This document shows positions 43,111 through 55,400 of a DNA stretch of 64,000 nt, in pieces. The position numbers were made by a program, and so were the translations under genes. The DNA is from Pseudocercospora fijiensis CIRAD86 (lineage: Eukaryota; Ascomycota; Dothideomycetes; Mycosphaerellales; Mycosphaerellaceae). The first letter of the stretch is position 1. Each line of letters begins with the position of its first letter. The DNA is taken from contig NW_006921533.1 of the NCBI RefSeq assembly GCF_000340215.1, positions 2,295,386 to 2,359,385 of the forward strand. The letters run 5' to 3'. The notes under the pieces are model-generated. The model was not told the DNA's origin. It did no database searches and worked only from the letters and a program-made list of their open reading frames with translations.

Positions 43111-43306
43111 TATAAGAAGGGTATATTAGCAGGTAGATAGGGTAGTAGTAAATTAGTATAGTATTCGATAGAGATCTAAAAGGAGAGGGAGGAAGGCAGG
43201 CTAGTTAGCCTAACGCTAAGCGCTAAGCCCTGCCTAAGGCACCGAGACCCTAGCTTTACTCGGCCTAGTTATATACTAATTACATGTAACCTCTTTAGTT
43301 ATAACA
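43111..43306 (-). repeat. FG 5' LTR (196 bp)
   Basis: Starts tataagaagggtatattagc and ends ctctttagttataaca on the plus strand. Followed by TSD TCCTT at 43307-43311. Same length as 29014-29209. Confidence 0.9.
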
Positions 43307-43311
43307 TCCTT

Positions 43312-43882
43312 AAATATAAGTACTCCTCTTCTCTAATCTATAACTAGATTATACTTTCTTAACTAAGATATACCTAGTATAATATTATAACTAGCTATAT
43401 TAGTAATATCTAAGACAATTTCCTCGTAGTGCTATTAGATAGCTAGTAGTAACGGTATCGTCTCTCGTTTTATACTAGGTAGCGGTAACCTATCTACTAC
43501 TATAAGTTTATACGCTCCTTTTCTTCTACTTCGGATTGCGATCCCTCGGCTTTTAACGAATAATTCGGAGGCAAAGTTCCCGCTCGCTCCGGAATCTATT
43601 AATATACTCGTCGGGTGCCCGCTAACGATAACTTTTATACGGAAGACTGCTATTAATGCTTAAGCGCTTTCGGTATTAAGGAACTCTCTTAGAACGCTCT
43701 AATCTAGAGAGTTAGTCCGTTTCCCGGCTAGTTGTTAGCCTAACGTTATTCTAACTAGTTACGGATCCGTAGTCCTACCGTTCGTGCTTCTTCGGTATAT
43801 AACTTTTCTTCGAGGGTATCGTTATATGCATTTTGTCCTTACGCTACTATAGTCTTTCGGTATTGCTAATTTAGTCGCTAGA
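43312..43882 (-). pseudogene. Element C protease region
   Basis: The minus-strand frame includes LIDSGASGNFAS, the retropepsin active-site DSGA motif (about 43580-43610), followed by RSRRKGAYKLIVV and IILGILQLRKYN. It belongs between the element C gag on the right (59125-60800, beyond D) and RT on the left (before 29008). Confidence 0.82.
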
Positions 43883-43887
43883 CCGCC
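43883..43887. repeat. Left TSD of element D (CCGCC)
   Basis: Matches 59120-59124. Confidence 0.9.
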
Positions 43888-44009
43888 TGTTATGCATCGT
43901 GTGTTATAAAGTAGATAATTATTCTAAGTCTATCTAGGCTTAGAGAAGTATGTACTATAGGAGGCTAGGGCCTCCTGCCTAGCCTATGCCTGTGCCTGCC
44001 TTCGTAACA
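43888..44009 (-). repeat. Element D 3' LTR (122 bp)
   Basis: tgttatgcatcgtgtgttat..ccttcgtaaca. It contains the palindrome-like taggaggctagggcctcct. Near-identical partner at 58998-59119. Confidence 0.93.
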
Positions 44010-44025
44010 GAATCCCCCGGTCCCG
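44010..44025 (-). promoter_or_regulatory. Polypurine-like tract of element D
   Basis: On the minus strand GACCGGGGGATTC lies directly before the LTR. The G-rich core is consistent with a plus-strand primer site and with minus orientation. Confidence 0.6.
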
Positions 44026-44149
44026 AAATGTCCGCGACTACGCGGACGGTAGACTTAGTATCTGTATACATAACAAAAGAGATTTTAGGCTATACGCCCC
44101 TAGTTTTCGTCTCGCTATCCCTATTCTTCCTTGCCCGCTAATGCTTAAT

Positions 44150-47100
44150 ATCCTATTTCCTCTAGCTAGGTCGTTAACGCGCGAGAGTGTAAGAAGCACT
44201 GCTATTCGCTAACTGCGGGGTCTCTAGGATACTCGTTATCGGGTTCTCCTTACTATAGAGGGCGCAGTTCTAGAAAGCGGAGGCCCTTTTTCTTATTAGT
44301 AGGATGTAGACTATTAAAAGTCTCTACGGTAAGTTTTCCGAGCGCCTTACGTAGGCCCTTATCGCCGCTCGGTCGTACTAATCTATAGAGCGCGGTAAGC
44401 AGTTTAAAAAGGTCGCTTTCCTCTTGTCTAAGGTACTATAGTAGCGGTAGGTCTTTTATAGCCTTAATCGCATTCGCAGCGGAGTTAGGTTCTTTAGATA
44501 TACGCTAGATAGAATCGATAATTAGGGGTAGACTTAGGGTCGGCTCGTCTTCGTTATCGTATTTAATAGTGCCGTCTTCTAACTAGAAATCGGCGAGTGT
44601 ATTTATAAACTCTATAATATTATCGAGGCTAGTAGGGTCGAATTTGCCGTCCTATTCGGTACCTTCTTAGTCGAATTAGTTACCGTAGTCTATAACCTCT
44701 CTCTAATTCTCTTCTAGTAGTTAGGTAAACGCGGTACCGAACTTCTAATATAGCGCGATATATCTCTCGTACTATAACCTCTCGTTAACGTTTAGTTCGG
44801 CGAGGTCTTCGTCGTCTATTACTTAATCGTAGCCGCTATCTTCGAGCGCGTCGCCGACGGCTCTTATAAGGAGGCCGACGCATTGCTTAAATTCTTACGG
44901 GTCGGTATCCTCCTACTAATTTCCTTATAACGTAGCTAATGCCTTCCGAAAGTCGTCGTCGTTCTATCTATAGTTGCGTATCGCCTCGATTAGTAAGGTA
45001 CGGCTATCGTCGATAGACGTAGGCTCCGGCAGAATTTGCTAGACTGTCTTTACGGGGCGGGCATATATTAGCTCCGCGAAATACAGCTGTTTTACGGCCT
45101 CGAGCTTATCGAGAACATCCTCCCTAGAGGGCCGAAACGCGTTGTCTATAGTAGACCTAGAGTACCCGGTATCCTTAGTCGCGATTTACTATAGCGGCCG
45201 TCCGCCGCTTCGGTCGTCGAGTTCCCGCGCGAAGTGCTTAAGCAGCTATCTAACGTTGTTATCTCTCTTATAGTAAACGACAGTCGCCTAGGGTATAGGC
45301 TAGATCTCGTTATTCCCGTCTATTAGGACGAGCGCCTTTATCTAGTATCGAAGGACGGCGGCTTTTAATAGTAAGGGCACCGCCGATATAAGGAGCTTGC
45401 TTATTAGGTAAAGCATTAAGCGGTCGCCGTTTTGTTAAATAACGTTTATTATTTGCTTAAGGGCGTAACTTAGCATCTAGTTCGTTTAGTTGCGGAAAGC
45501 GTTTATATCTGCGTCTTTATCGTCTCTAGATATACTAGTAACGAAATCTCGATTTAGGAAAGGGTCGGCTTTGTTAATTTTCTCAATCTTGTCCTAAGCG
45601 GATACTAGTATTTAGGAGACCTAGAAGTGAATGTTTCCGCACTCGTAGTCGAAATTTGATACGACTAGTATTAGATAGTAGAGGTAGGCTTTCTATTCTT
45701 CGTCTAGGAACATCGCGAGGATAAGCTAGCTAGCATCGATATTAAGTTCGTAAAAGGCTATAGAGCGGCGGATAAAATCCTTCTCCTACTCCCTTAATAG
45801 ACGTAGCTTATTACCGGGTAGCACCCGCTCTAAGTCTACGTTGCGGAAGGCTATTATAAGTCTTAGGAAGTCGAAACGGCTTATAGGGAGGCGGATCGTC
45901 GAATCCGTAAGGAGTCCTTAGGGAGCTAGTCCTACGTAGATAGCGGCGTCTACGATCTCCTTGTCTACGCGAGTTATAGGTTTGCTTAAGTCTAAATTGC
46001 CCTTATTAGTTGCTTTCTCCGGCGCCGCGGTTTGCGCTTTAGTAGACTTAGCCTTTCCTACTATTACGGCCTTCCCGGCGGGCGCCTTTATAGATTTGCC
46101 TTTCCCGGTACCCGGGTCGGCTTTGCTATCGTCGGCTTTAGTAGACTTAGCCTTTTTAGTAGCGGTTAGCGGGTCGGCTTTAGTCGACTTAGTCTTTTTA
46201 GTAGTAGTTAGTAGGTCGGCTCTGCTATTGTCGGCTTTAGTAGACTTAGCCTTTTTAGTAGTAGTTAGGGCCGACGTAGGCGTATCCTTACGCTTTCTAG
46301 CTATCGAGGTAGAGGCGGCCTTCTATACTTTCGCGGCTTTCTAGGCTACTTTCTAAGCCTTTACGTCGGCCTGCTCCTAGGCCTTCTATTCTTAGAGTTT
46401 GGCCTTGAATTTCTTAGTCTATATAGATATCCTCTAGTCGATTACTTTCTTCTACTTTATATAGTCGGGATATAGTAGTATCGCCGGGCGTTAGTGTCCG
46501 TCTTTCGTTATCGCCTTAGCCTTCTCTTCGTAGTAGGCTAAAGGAATATCCTAAAAGACTATGCCTTAGGTAGCTAGTGCAAGACTTAATATTAGGTCTA
46601 TTAGTAGGACGCGTAGGCCTAGCGGGAAACGGCCTAATTATATCTAAAAGTTGCGGACTACGCGCTCGAAGTCCTTAGTAATGTCGCTATATTCTAATTG
46701 CTACTTCTCGTCGTCTATAAGTACTACGATTAGCTATATATATATCGAGCGCTATATTTTTAGCTACTCGCCCTAAAGTACCGGCGCTAGGAAAGGTTCG
46801 AGGAAGATGTCGAGGATAGACTTAAGGTCGGCGGCTATTTTCTGTCTTAGATCTGTTTTGTAGCGCTCGACTACGTCGGCGATTAGTCCGGCGAAGTAAC
46901 TCGCTACCTCTAGGTAACTTACAAGGCAATACGCTCTCTTCGTAACCTAGTATACTAACGCGTAGTAGGCGACGGTAATAGTCGTTATCTCGCCTTAGTA
47001 AGTTTTCTAGAAAGCCGTTATATAAGCAAAACTGTCGCGCTCGTATCTCGGAATAGCGAAGTCCGGTATAGTAAAGTCCTCTAGAACCTTAGGAGCGTAT

Positions 47101-48764
47101 ATAATTAAGTTATCCGTAGAGAAGCTGTCTTCGTTAATATCGTATAGAAGCTTATTGCCGGCTGTCGCCTACTCGAGTAAGTATACGTTAGTACCGTAGC
47201 GAGGGTTTCTCGGTCCGCTTTAGCCTTTCCTTATCTATCTAGGGGGGTAGATCTCGCCGGTACTCTTCTAGATCGCCTTAGGCTGTTCGCCGGGGGGGGC
47301 GTATTACTAATTTACGTGCTTTTCGGAACTATATATAGAATCCGGGTTAATAAGCGCCGTCTTGTATTCGTTAAGGCTAAAATATAATAGCTAGACCGAT
47401 ACGAGGTATGCCGCTAGTCTATTAGGCAAAATGCCGATAAGCTAATCCGCCTATAGTACTATACGCGCGCCGAGGATAGCCTTCTTTCTAGCCTAGGTAG
47501 GCTTCTCGTCGTCGGCGTCGAAATCGTACTCGTCCTTAAAAGAGGCGAGGTCTAGCTAGAGGTAGTTGCTATATACGTCGCGGCCCTTATTATCCTTTTT
47601 CCTAAACTTCCTCTTATACTAGTCGGCCTTAGCCTTTAAGGCCTTCTTAATATCGGCGAGACGCGTAGCGCGCTTACCCTCTGTCTCTAATTCGATCTAT
47701 AGGGCCTTATAGTTATCGTCCCTAAGGCCCTCTTCCTTTAATTCCTTACGATAGACCTAGCGTCTAGCCTTAGTCTCTATACCGTCGCGAAGCTTCTATT
47801 CGTAGAGGTTAAGGCGTTCGCGACCCTACTAATCGTAGGTATCGTAATAGTGCGGCGCGTCGGCGTTATAGCTAGTCTCTAAGGTATAATATAGGCGATT
47901 GCCTAAGGCGCTAATCGTCTTATAGACCTAAGGTATAAGCGTATACTCGATTCGAGGAGTGCCGAAAGCTATATACCGCTCGGCGTAGATAGGAGCTACG
48001 GGTAACTATAGCACTAAAGCCTTCTCCGGCCTGCTATTCGTTGCAATTTTATATAGGAGTTTGTGTTCGCGCCGTATTATACCGTTAATAGAACGTACTA
48101 GCATGCCTAGCACGTCCGAGACGGCGTTAGCCTTATACCTAGCCCTATCGATATACGAGAGCATATTAGAAAACCTCGGTACCTTGTCTAGGTATAGTAT
48201 ACGTAGGATTTCGCCCGGCTTAGGTAGCGCGATAACAAGACGCTTCGTCTTAGGCGCCTATCTCTTAGTAGCCTGCTAACCCTGCTCTTCTTCTCCGCTG
48301 TTATCGGAAACCTCTTTCTTAGCCTCGTCGTTATCCTATCCTTGCTCTTCCCTATTAGTAGGCATAGCCTGCCTTACTACTACTCCCCTATTATTTAGAG
48401 CAGTAGATTAACTATCCTCGGGATTTCCCCTATTTCTAGTAGTATTCTTATTCTTAGTTCTAGGAATAGGCTCCCCTTCCTTATTATTAGTTTTTTTATT
48501 TTCATTCTCTTCGTTTTTATTCTCTTTATTCTTATTCTCTTTATTCTCGGGAATAGGCTCCCGTCCTCTATTTCCCTTATCTTCCCTATCTATTTCTATT
48601 ACCTTAGAATTCTCTCTATTCTCTACTTCGTTACCTTATTCTATTCCCTTAGGTTCTTCGCCGCCCTATAGCGATATCGTTACCTAGCCGGACGGAGGCG
48701 TTTCGGGGGTGCCGCCTAGCGGAGGCGTATACTCTAGTAGAGGCATGTCCTCCTAACTAAACAT
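44150..48764 (-). pseudogene. Unassigned large gene of element D, downstream of pol
   Basis: From a retained ATG at 48764, the minus-strand frame shows stops at likely Gln/Trp over most of about 4.6 kb. The N-terminal 200 residues are acidic and Asn/Lys/Glu-rich (ENKENKNKENKNEENENKK). Then comes a more ordered region (RLVIALPKPGEILRILYL, FSNMLSYIDRARYKANAV, VSDVLGMLVRSINGIIRR), a middle part with LIIYAPKVLEDFTIPDF, a Lys/Ala-rich repeat (46090-46265), and a C-terminal part with VKQLYFAELIYARPVKTV. I recognise no family. In position it is where env-like or accessory genes sit in LTR elements, but I see no signal peptide or transmembrane pattern. Plus-strand frames at 45961-46344 and 48061-48279 are its antisense. 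Confidence 0.6.
46090..46265 (-). repeat. In-frame Lys/Ala/Ser/Thr-rich repeat in the element D gene
   Basis: Repeated KKAKSTKAD-type units, spaced about 50-60 bp (cggctttagtagacttagcc on plus), encode a basic low-complexity segment resembling a histone H1 tail. It may bind nucleic acid. Confidence 0.7.
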
Positions 48765-49790
48765 TATCGCGCCGCGCTTCTACTAAAGCTTCGACCCTCC
48801 GGCTATATCGGTAGTAATACTTCTTTATAATACTTGTTTAATATTGCTATAATACGGACAGCTACAGTTATACGCCTCGTATGCTTATTGCGCCTCGTAG
48901 CTATATATATTGTTGCTATTATTAATTCGAGCGATAGTTGAAATGTTACTTTAGCGATATAGTCCGAGCTTCTACGTACCGCGTTTAATAACGGTCGCGC
49001 GGGTGCGCAAACCTTATTCTAGCCGCGTATATCTAATAGATAGAAGGCGCTAGAAAAGCTAGAAAGTAAGGGTACGGGAGAAAGATAGAGTAGCGTCTTA
49101 GGCCCGATATCTAGGTCTATAATACGTGCAAGATCTGTTTAAGTAATTCTTTTAGAAACTTCTTAGATTTCTCCTAGCGGGAGAAAAACCTATAGCTATA
49201 GGTCGAGGTACCGATTCGTAGTAATTAGAGGGAAACGCAGTATAGTAAAAAAGGACGGTAAGGTATCGTTACGGAGGATTCTGCGATACGCCTCTACTTA
49301 TATATTTAGTAGGGTAGGAGTATCTCTCTATCGCTAGATTTCCTCCTTAGTAAGGCGCCTTACCGTTAGGATAAGCGTCCTAGCCTTTAGTTTACGCGAT
49401 CTAGCGTTAGATACGGTTAGTAGACCTAAGGTCTTAGCCTGTTTCCGGGCGTCGCCGTTCTCGTCGTCGCGGGAGCGATATACGTCGGAGCTAATCGATT
49501 CGCTTAACGTAGTATTTTTGCTTGCTAGCGAAGTTGGCCGGTTCGGATCTATATCGGTAGCTAACTAACCTATTTGCGCTTCCCCGGCGGCGGGTTAGGT
49601 AACCGCCTTAATAGACTTAGGGTCGCTATCTTCCGCGTAGTTCGGCCTTCTACCTCCTCTTAGCGGCTAGCGTCTTATAGGCTACGCATCTCGTTATAGT
49701 TAATCCCCTTTAGTGCCGTTAGACTAGAGTCGCTTTACTATCGGCGCGACCTATATAGGCTTTCGTAATATTAGGGATAGTTTTATCTAG
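48765..49790. other. Spacer between pol and the downstream gene of element D
   Basis: About 1 kb with no domain I recognise. It could hold the pol stop region and the promoter or splice signals of the downstream gene. Confidence 0.4.
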
Positions 49791-52700
49791 TTAATCTGTC
49801 TATCCGTAAATTAGGAGTCCTCGAACTAGTCGATTAGGTAAGCGTTACTCTCTAGAAGGTCGTCTGCCCGGATCTATTTATTTATTATCGGCTGCTCGTC
49901 CTTCTACTTAACTAGATATTCCGTTCTTCCTCTAGAACTACGCTTCCCTAAAATGCGTTCCGGAGTTATTGCCGGTTGCTTAGACTATAGGTCTATCGGC
50001 ACGGGAATGCGGTCGTATAGCCTTACGAACGGGTCCTTTACTAGGTTCGGGGCTAGCTCTAACTACGCTATAGACACGATTAGATAGAACTTAACTAATT
50101 ACGGTAGCTTAAGCTCGTAGGCTAATTTGCCTATTCTCCTCTTAATCTTAAAGGGACCTATAGCTTAGTTGCTATACTTACGATAAGCCTAACCGTATAC
50201 GCGATATCCGTAATATAGCCTAAGTATAGCGTAGTCTCCTAGCTCGAAGAATATATACTAATGCTTAGCGTCGTAGCGGTGTTTTATATCTACCGCTATA
50301 AAGGCTATCGATTCTTTAGCTATATTACGAAATTGCTATCGTAGCGTTGCGTAGTCCTTTAGCTACAATTCTCGAAGCCCGACAAAAGCGTCTATATTTA
50401 AATCGAATCCGAAAAGCATCTCGTCGGGCGAGATACCGGTGCTCGCGTTTTTAACGCTTCTAAGGTAGGATATAAGGGAGGGTAGGACGTCTGTCTACTA
50501 CGCGTCCGGATTAGCTATAACGAAATACTATATAGCGATTTCTACGGTCTGATTTGTACGTTTAGACTAGCCGTCGGTCTATAGGTAGTACGCTATAGAG
50601 GCGAGGATCGATACGCCTAGTAGCTTTATTATCGTAGTAAAAAATTTGGATAGCTATTTAGGGTCCCGGTCGCAAATGAATACCTTAGCAACCCGCTAAG
50701 ATCGTTCTTAGATAGACGTAAGGTATTAGGCTGCCTACGTTTCTATAGTCTACTAGCATTTGCCCGGGAGGAGTAAAACCCGTTTAGACTTCTTATAGGT
50801 TACTATAAGAAGCGTATTAAAACCTTCGTTAGTAGGTAGGAGCCCTACAATCTAATCCGCTATTTAGACGTCTATAGGAAGTCGATACTTCGAGTCTATT
50901 AGGTTAAGCTAGCCGTAGGGCTTATACCGAGTCGATTAGTTCGCCTTATATATATTATACTAATCGATATATCGTTCTAAATGTCGACGGCAGTTCCTAA
51001 TGTAGAAACTAGCGTTAACTCGATCGAGCGTGCGCTAGAACCCCGCGTAGTGCCTTAGGTTATATACTATCTTAAAGATCTCGTAAGTAAGGGCGAAAGG
51101 AATATACAATCGAGAGTAATATAAAATTAGGTCGACATAGTAGATAAGGCCGTCTTTCCGAAAGAATCTAATTCTATATAAGGACTTTAAGTCTATAGGA
51201 ACGTCGTCTAGTTTTTTAAGCGCGTTCTATATACTATAAGCGGCCGTATTCTCCGAAAAGCGGAGAGAAGGCGGTTTTAGGAGGTAGCCGGGCGCTGCCT
51301 CTAGATAGACCTATAGTGTTTAGCTATTATCTTTCCGCTAGGCGGCTTCGAGGTACGCGGACCTTCGCTTAAGCTCTCTATCTCGCTCGCGCTTTTGCCT
51401 CCTCCTCGCCTAGCGGTTTAATATTAGATCTAGCTAAGGCTACTATTCCTATATATACGCTATCTCGATAGACTAAAGGACGGAGAGCAAACGTCTCTAC
51501 GGACGGTCTTCCTAATAAGCCTGTCTTAGCTAGGTCTTAAAGTTATCGGATAGCGATATAACCGTTTTAATATAATAGCTAGGTTCCTCTTAGAAACTAT
51601 AGAAAAATGTAGGGATCTTATCGTAGGCCTAGTATTTATATCTATCGAGTCGCGAAAGAAAACACTTAGTATAGTCGATCCCGGATAGGGATACTATATT
51701 AACTAACGCTATAGTAGGAAGAATAGGAACGCTTAGATAGAAGTTCGGAAAGGCTAAGGATCGCGGCCTAGGATCTAGGCGAGGGGGTATAGTACCGGTC
51801 TTTAGCGTAGGCCGATTCTAGGCATCGTTCGTATATCGTCTAGATCTTTCTATAATGTATACCTTTTCTACGCTACTCCCGATATCTTCGATAGACGTAG
51901 GGTTTCGTAGCATTTCTAATATCGGCGCCCTTACTAATATCGCGGGAATCTCGTCGAGGCCGCTTATATTAAGGTTATATCGATTAGGAGAGCTCGTACC
52001 TTACAATCGGGAGAGTATATCGGGAGCGATATAATTCCTACCCGGCCTATAAATAATGTCGAGGTTTGTAAACTAGGAAATGTATACCGCGGCTTAGATA
52101 ATTCGGCGGTTAAGGCTAGCCGTAGACACTATCGTTGCGATCTATATCTTTTTCGCTATCGTAGTAACTATACTATAGTCGGTAACTACGATAGTCTTTA
52201 GCGCGGAATCTACTATATAAGAGGCCCTCTTAATTGCCTATACTACTCCGAACAATTCGAGTTCTATAAGCTAGTAGCGGGCTTCGGCCCCGGTAAGTAT
52301 ATAGCTAGCAAATCCTAAGACCTTAAGTCTATTACGCGGGAATTGCTTAGATCTCCGCAACTAGGTAGTACTATTAACGAAATCCGAAACTATATCGTCT
52401 CTACGAGTTACTAGTTCGGGCTCCTCGTATTCTATATCTAAGTCTCCGTAAACTTAGTAGTACATTACCCCGATTCCGAATTCCTTAGATATATTAACGT
52501 CGATATAGAGGGTAGACTTAGGGTTAAAATGCTAAAGAAACCCTCGGTACTCTTCCGACTATATCGACTATATAATTTCCTAAGTAGTGTTTATTTCGTT
52601 AGTCTATTAGAGGCGCGCGCCCCGCATTTAAGCGCGTCGCTTACCTCCTTTCGTTTAGGTAGCCTAATAATCCTTTATAGCCGCGACTTTCGCCTATTAT

Positions 52701-55400
52701 AGCGGTAGGGTAATTCTTCCGTAGTATAGCACTATAGACCTAAGGTAGCCTACTAGTTCGAGATATTGCTTAAGTTATTCGGCGTTAGTAGGTTTTTCTA
52801 ATTCTCGTAGTACTACGAGTCGATCTACCTATATTACGAAGCCTTTTCCGTCTACTTCTCTACCTAGGATTTTTATAAAGGGGAAACCTAAGAACGCCTT
52901 TCTTAGCTCTAAACTAAACCGCATCTTATCTATTTTTTTAAATGCGCGATTAAGCAAATCTCGGTAGGACTCTAGGTCTACCGAGCCGAGAACTATATCG
53001 TTAATATACCTATTCGCTATGTCGCCGAATTCCCGTAGGGTACGGTCGAGTAGTCTTTATATATACTATACGCTATTATAGTAACCTATAGTAGCGACTT
53101 TTAGATATTCCTATCCCCGCGTAGTATTAACGGTGAATTTCTAGCGATCCTTTTCCGCGACTACGAACTAGTAGAATATAGATCTTATATCTATAATAGA
53201 AATATACTTATAGCCGCGTAATTTCGCGATAATGTCGTCTTAGAGTAGCAGCGGGTAGGTGTCCTTCTATAATATGCTGTTAAGGCCTCGGATGTCGATT
53301 ACTACGCGCGGCTTCCTATACGTAGTGCTATCGTCGCGGAAAAGAGTTCTCTAGACTATAAAGACTAGCTATACTAGCGGCGATAGCTTTTTACTATAGG
53401 CTATTTTGCCTTAAGTATAAAGCTTATTAAACTGCTTATTTACCTCTATATTGTCCTTATCGGATATATAGTAGACCTTACTACTAAACTTCTCGTTTTC
53501 CTAGCCCGATTTAAGTAGGAGCTCTAGCTATCTATCTTTAGGAAGATCGATCGTCGTACCCCGATCTATCTATAGTTAGGGGTATTTCTCTACGATAGAC
53601 CTAATGTCTAAGGCTGCCGCGGCATCTAGATTCGCTATATAGATCGTTACTCTAGCCGAGGTTGTAACGGTAGCTATCCCTATATCTACTAAGATCTTCG
53701 TAGCATCGGAAGGGCAGTCTAGGTCTATTAAGTCTATCTCGTCGTTTTCGCTAAGTCCGTAAATAGTAGGTTGAGATTTACGGATCCGCCGGAATTATAG
53801 GCCTACTCTAGCCTAATCGCGATTTGCGGAGTCTTTAGCTAGAGGCGGAATTAACTAAAGCTAGCCTATAGCGTCGCTTTAAAAAACTGCTAGTAACTGT
53901 AGGTCTATCGATTCGGACATATAGTAGAGCCTATTTATTAGTCGTAGATCTCGTCTAAGAGGCGCGCCGCTAATCTTGCGCTCTATCGACCTAGGGTCGG
54001 TATCGAACTCGTCGATCTAGTAGAAGTTATCTAGCTATAGTTCCTATAATTCGCCTATACTTCGATATCGCTAAATAATTAAGTCGTTATCGTAGCTAAG
54101 GTTACGGACCTATACCGCTAGTATCTCTAGTCCGGCTATATAGGCGTACACTACCGCTATATTAGGGAGGCCTAGCAGATTTAGCGCGAAGAGGAAGTCC
54201 CTATTTGCGTCCTTTAGGGCGTCGGCTTTGTCGATTTGTACCTTAGCTATAACGGCTATACGTAGTAGCACTCTTAGTCTATCTATAGACTTGATATTAG
54301 CGCGTAGGAAACGATTAGATTTTAGCGAATAGGCGATCGGTATAAGCGCGCCGTCGTTTCCTATTATCTTAATATATCTAGCGCCCGTATAGATAATAAA
54401 TCCTACGGGCGTTATAATATCTATTCCGAGGAGTATATTATAGAGTAAGTTTAGTATTACCCTTACTAGCTATTTAATATAGGCTAGAGCGGGTAACTAA
54501 GAATGCCTAGCGAAGATAGGAAAGTATATCGACAAATTGATCTATTACTCGCACTATATACTTCTAGCTAAACTACGGAATTCTAGAGGTTGCTTAAGAT
54601 ACTAAATATCGTCCTGCCCTAGTTATATACTTAGCTACCCCCGGTCTATTATAGATGCTTTAGTACTAGTATTAAGGCAAACGCGCTTAAAATCCCCTTC
54701 TAGAGAAAGAGCGCAGTTCGCTTCGACGATATCGTAATGTCTAAAGGTATAAGCTAGGTCTCCCGGAGGGAGTTTTGCTAAGTAGGGTATAATTTGCAAT
54801 TCCTATTAAGGGCGTTCTCGCATATAATAGACCTATAGTATAAGGTTATTAATAGCACCGAAGGAGCGCTTCCTTACGCGAGCCTTCCTATCGCCGATAG
54901 GGGAAGAAATCTTTAAGGTACTCGATAAAATCGTATAGTGCTACGCCTCTCCCGCTAAGGGCGTAGCCTTAGCCGTTTAGGCGATATAGTAGACTTAGGG
55001 CTGCTCCGTAACTAATATTATAGCATTCTAAGCATTTAGCGCGTCTAGAGTAATCGGGGACCTCCCGACCGTAGTCGCTACGCCCGCTAGGATATCTAGT
55101 AGCAAATCTAATATATAGATAGAGCTAGGCGTAGTTTACTATAGAGCGATCGTAGCGGAAGAATCTTCTATAGGAAAAGCTACGCCCGCTAGCGTAGGCG
55201 TATAATCCGCTATAGGGGGGCGCGATACCGATATAGACTAGAATATTTAGGCTTAGACATCTGTTAATAGACTAGAGGTTGCGGGCTATAGTACTAGAAG
55301 TGTAGGTATCGATGTTTAGCTAGGCTGTCCTACTATAATCGTTATTGCTAGGTATAAAGATGTTTGCTTATCCGGTAGTAAGCGACCCGGCGACTTCGGG
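49791..55400 (-). pseudogene. Element D Pol: protease region, RT, RNase H, integrase, chromodomain-like tail
   Basis: Minus strand, right to left: RT with VVIDIRGLNSIL, KYISIIDIRSIFY and FTVNTTRG (about 53100-53330), then the box YIND, whose first Asp has become Asn (53000-53002); ELRKAFLGFPFIKILGREVD (about 52870); RNase H with TLYIDVNISKEFGIGV (about 52500) and ARY-x-LIELELFGVV (about 52250); IIYRPGRNYIAPDILSR (about 52030), the usual RNase H/integrase junction; integrase across about 51100-50300; and a tail with GKLAYELKLPQLVKFYLIVS, then a chromodomain-like RTEYLVK (about 49930). The region upstream of RT (about 53800-55400) probably holds the protease, but I did not find its DSG motif. 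Confidence 0.82.

Larger units (their letters stand above)
29014..43306 (-). mobile_element. Chromovirus FG (minus), split by chromovirus E
   Basis: 196-bp LTRs at 29014-29209 and 43111-43306 and TSD TCCTT. The 3' half (29210-31979) and 5' half (39161-43110) join into one element once E (31980-39160, TSD CCCTA) is removed. Its own length is 7,107 bp, close to the 7,181 bp of E, its family member. It is inserted between the protease and RT regions of element C. Confidence 0.92.

Noticed and set aside
45961..46344. 127-codon plus frame, Ala/Val/Leu-rich
   Set aside because: Antisense of the Lys/Ala repeat in the element D gene.
48061..48279. 72-codon plus frame
   Set aside because: Antisense of the ordered N-terminal part of the element D gene.
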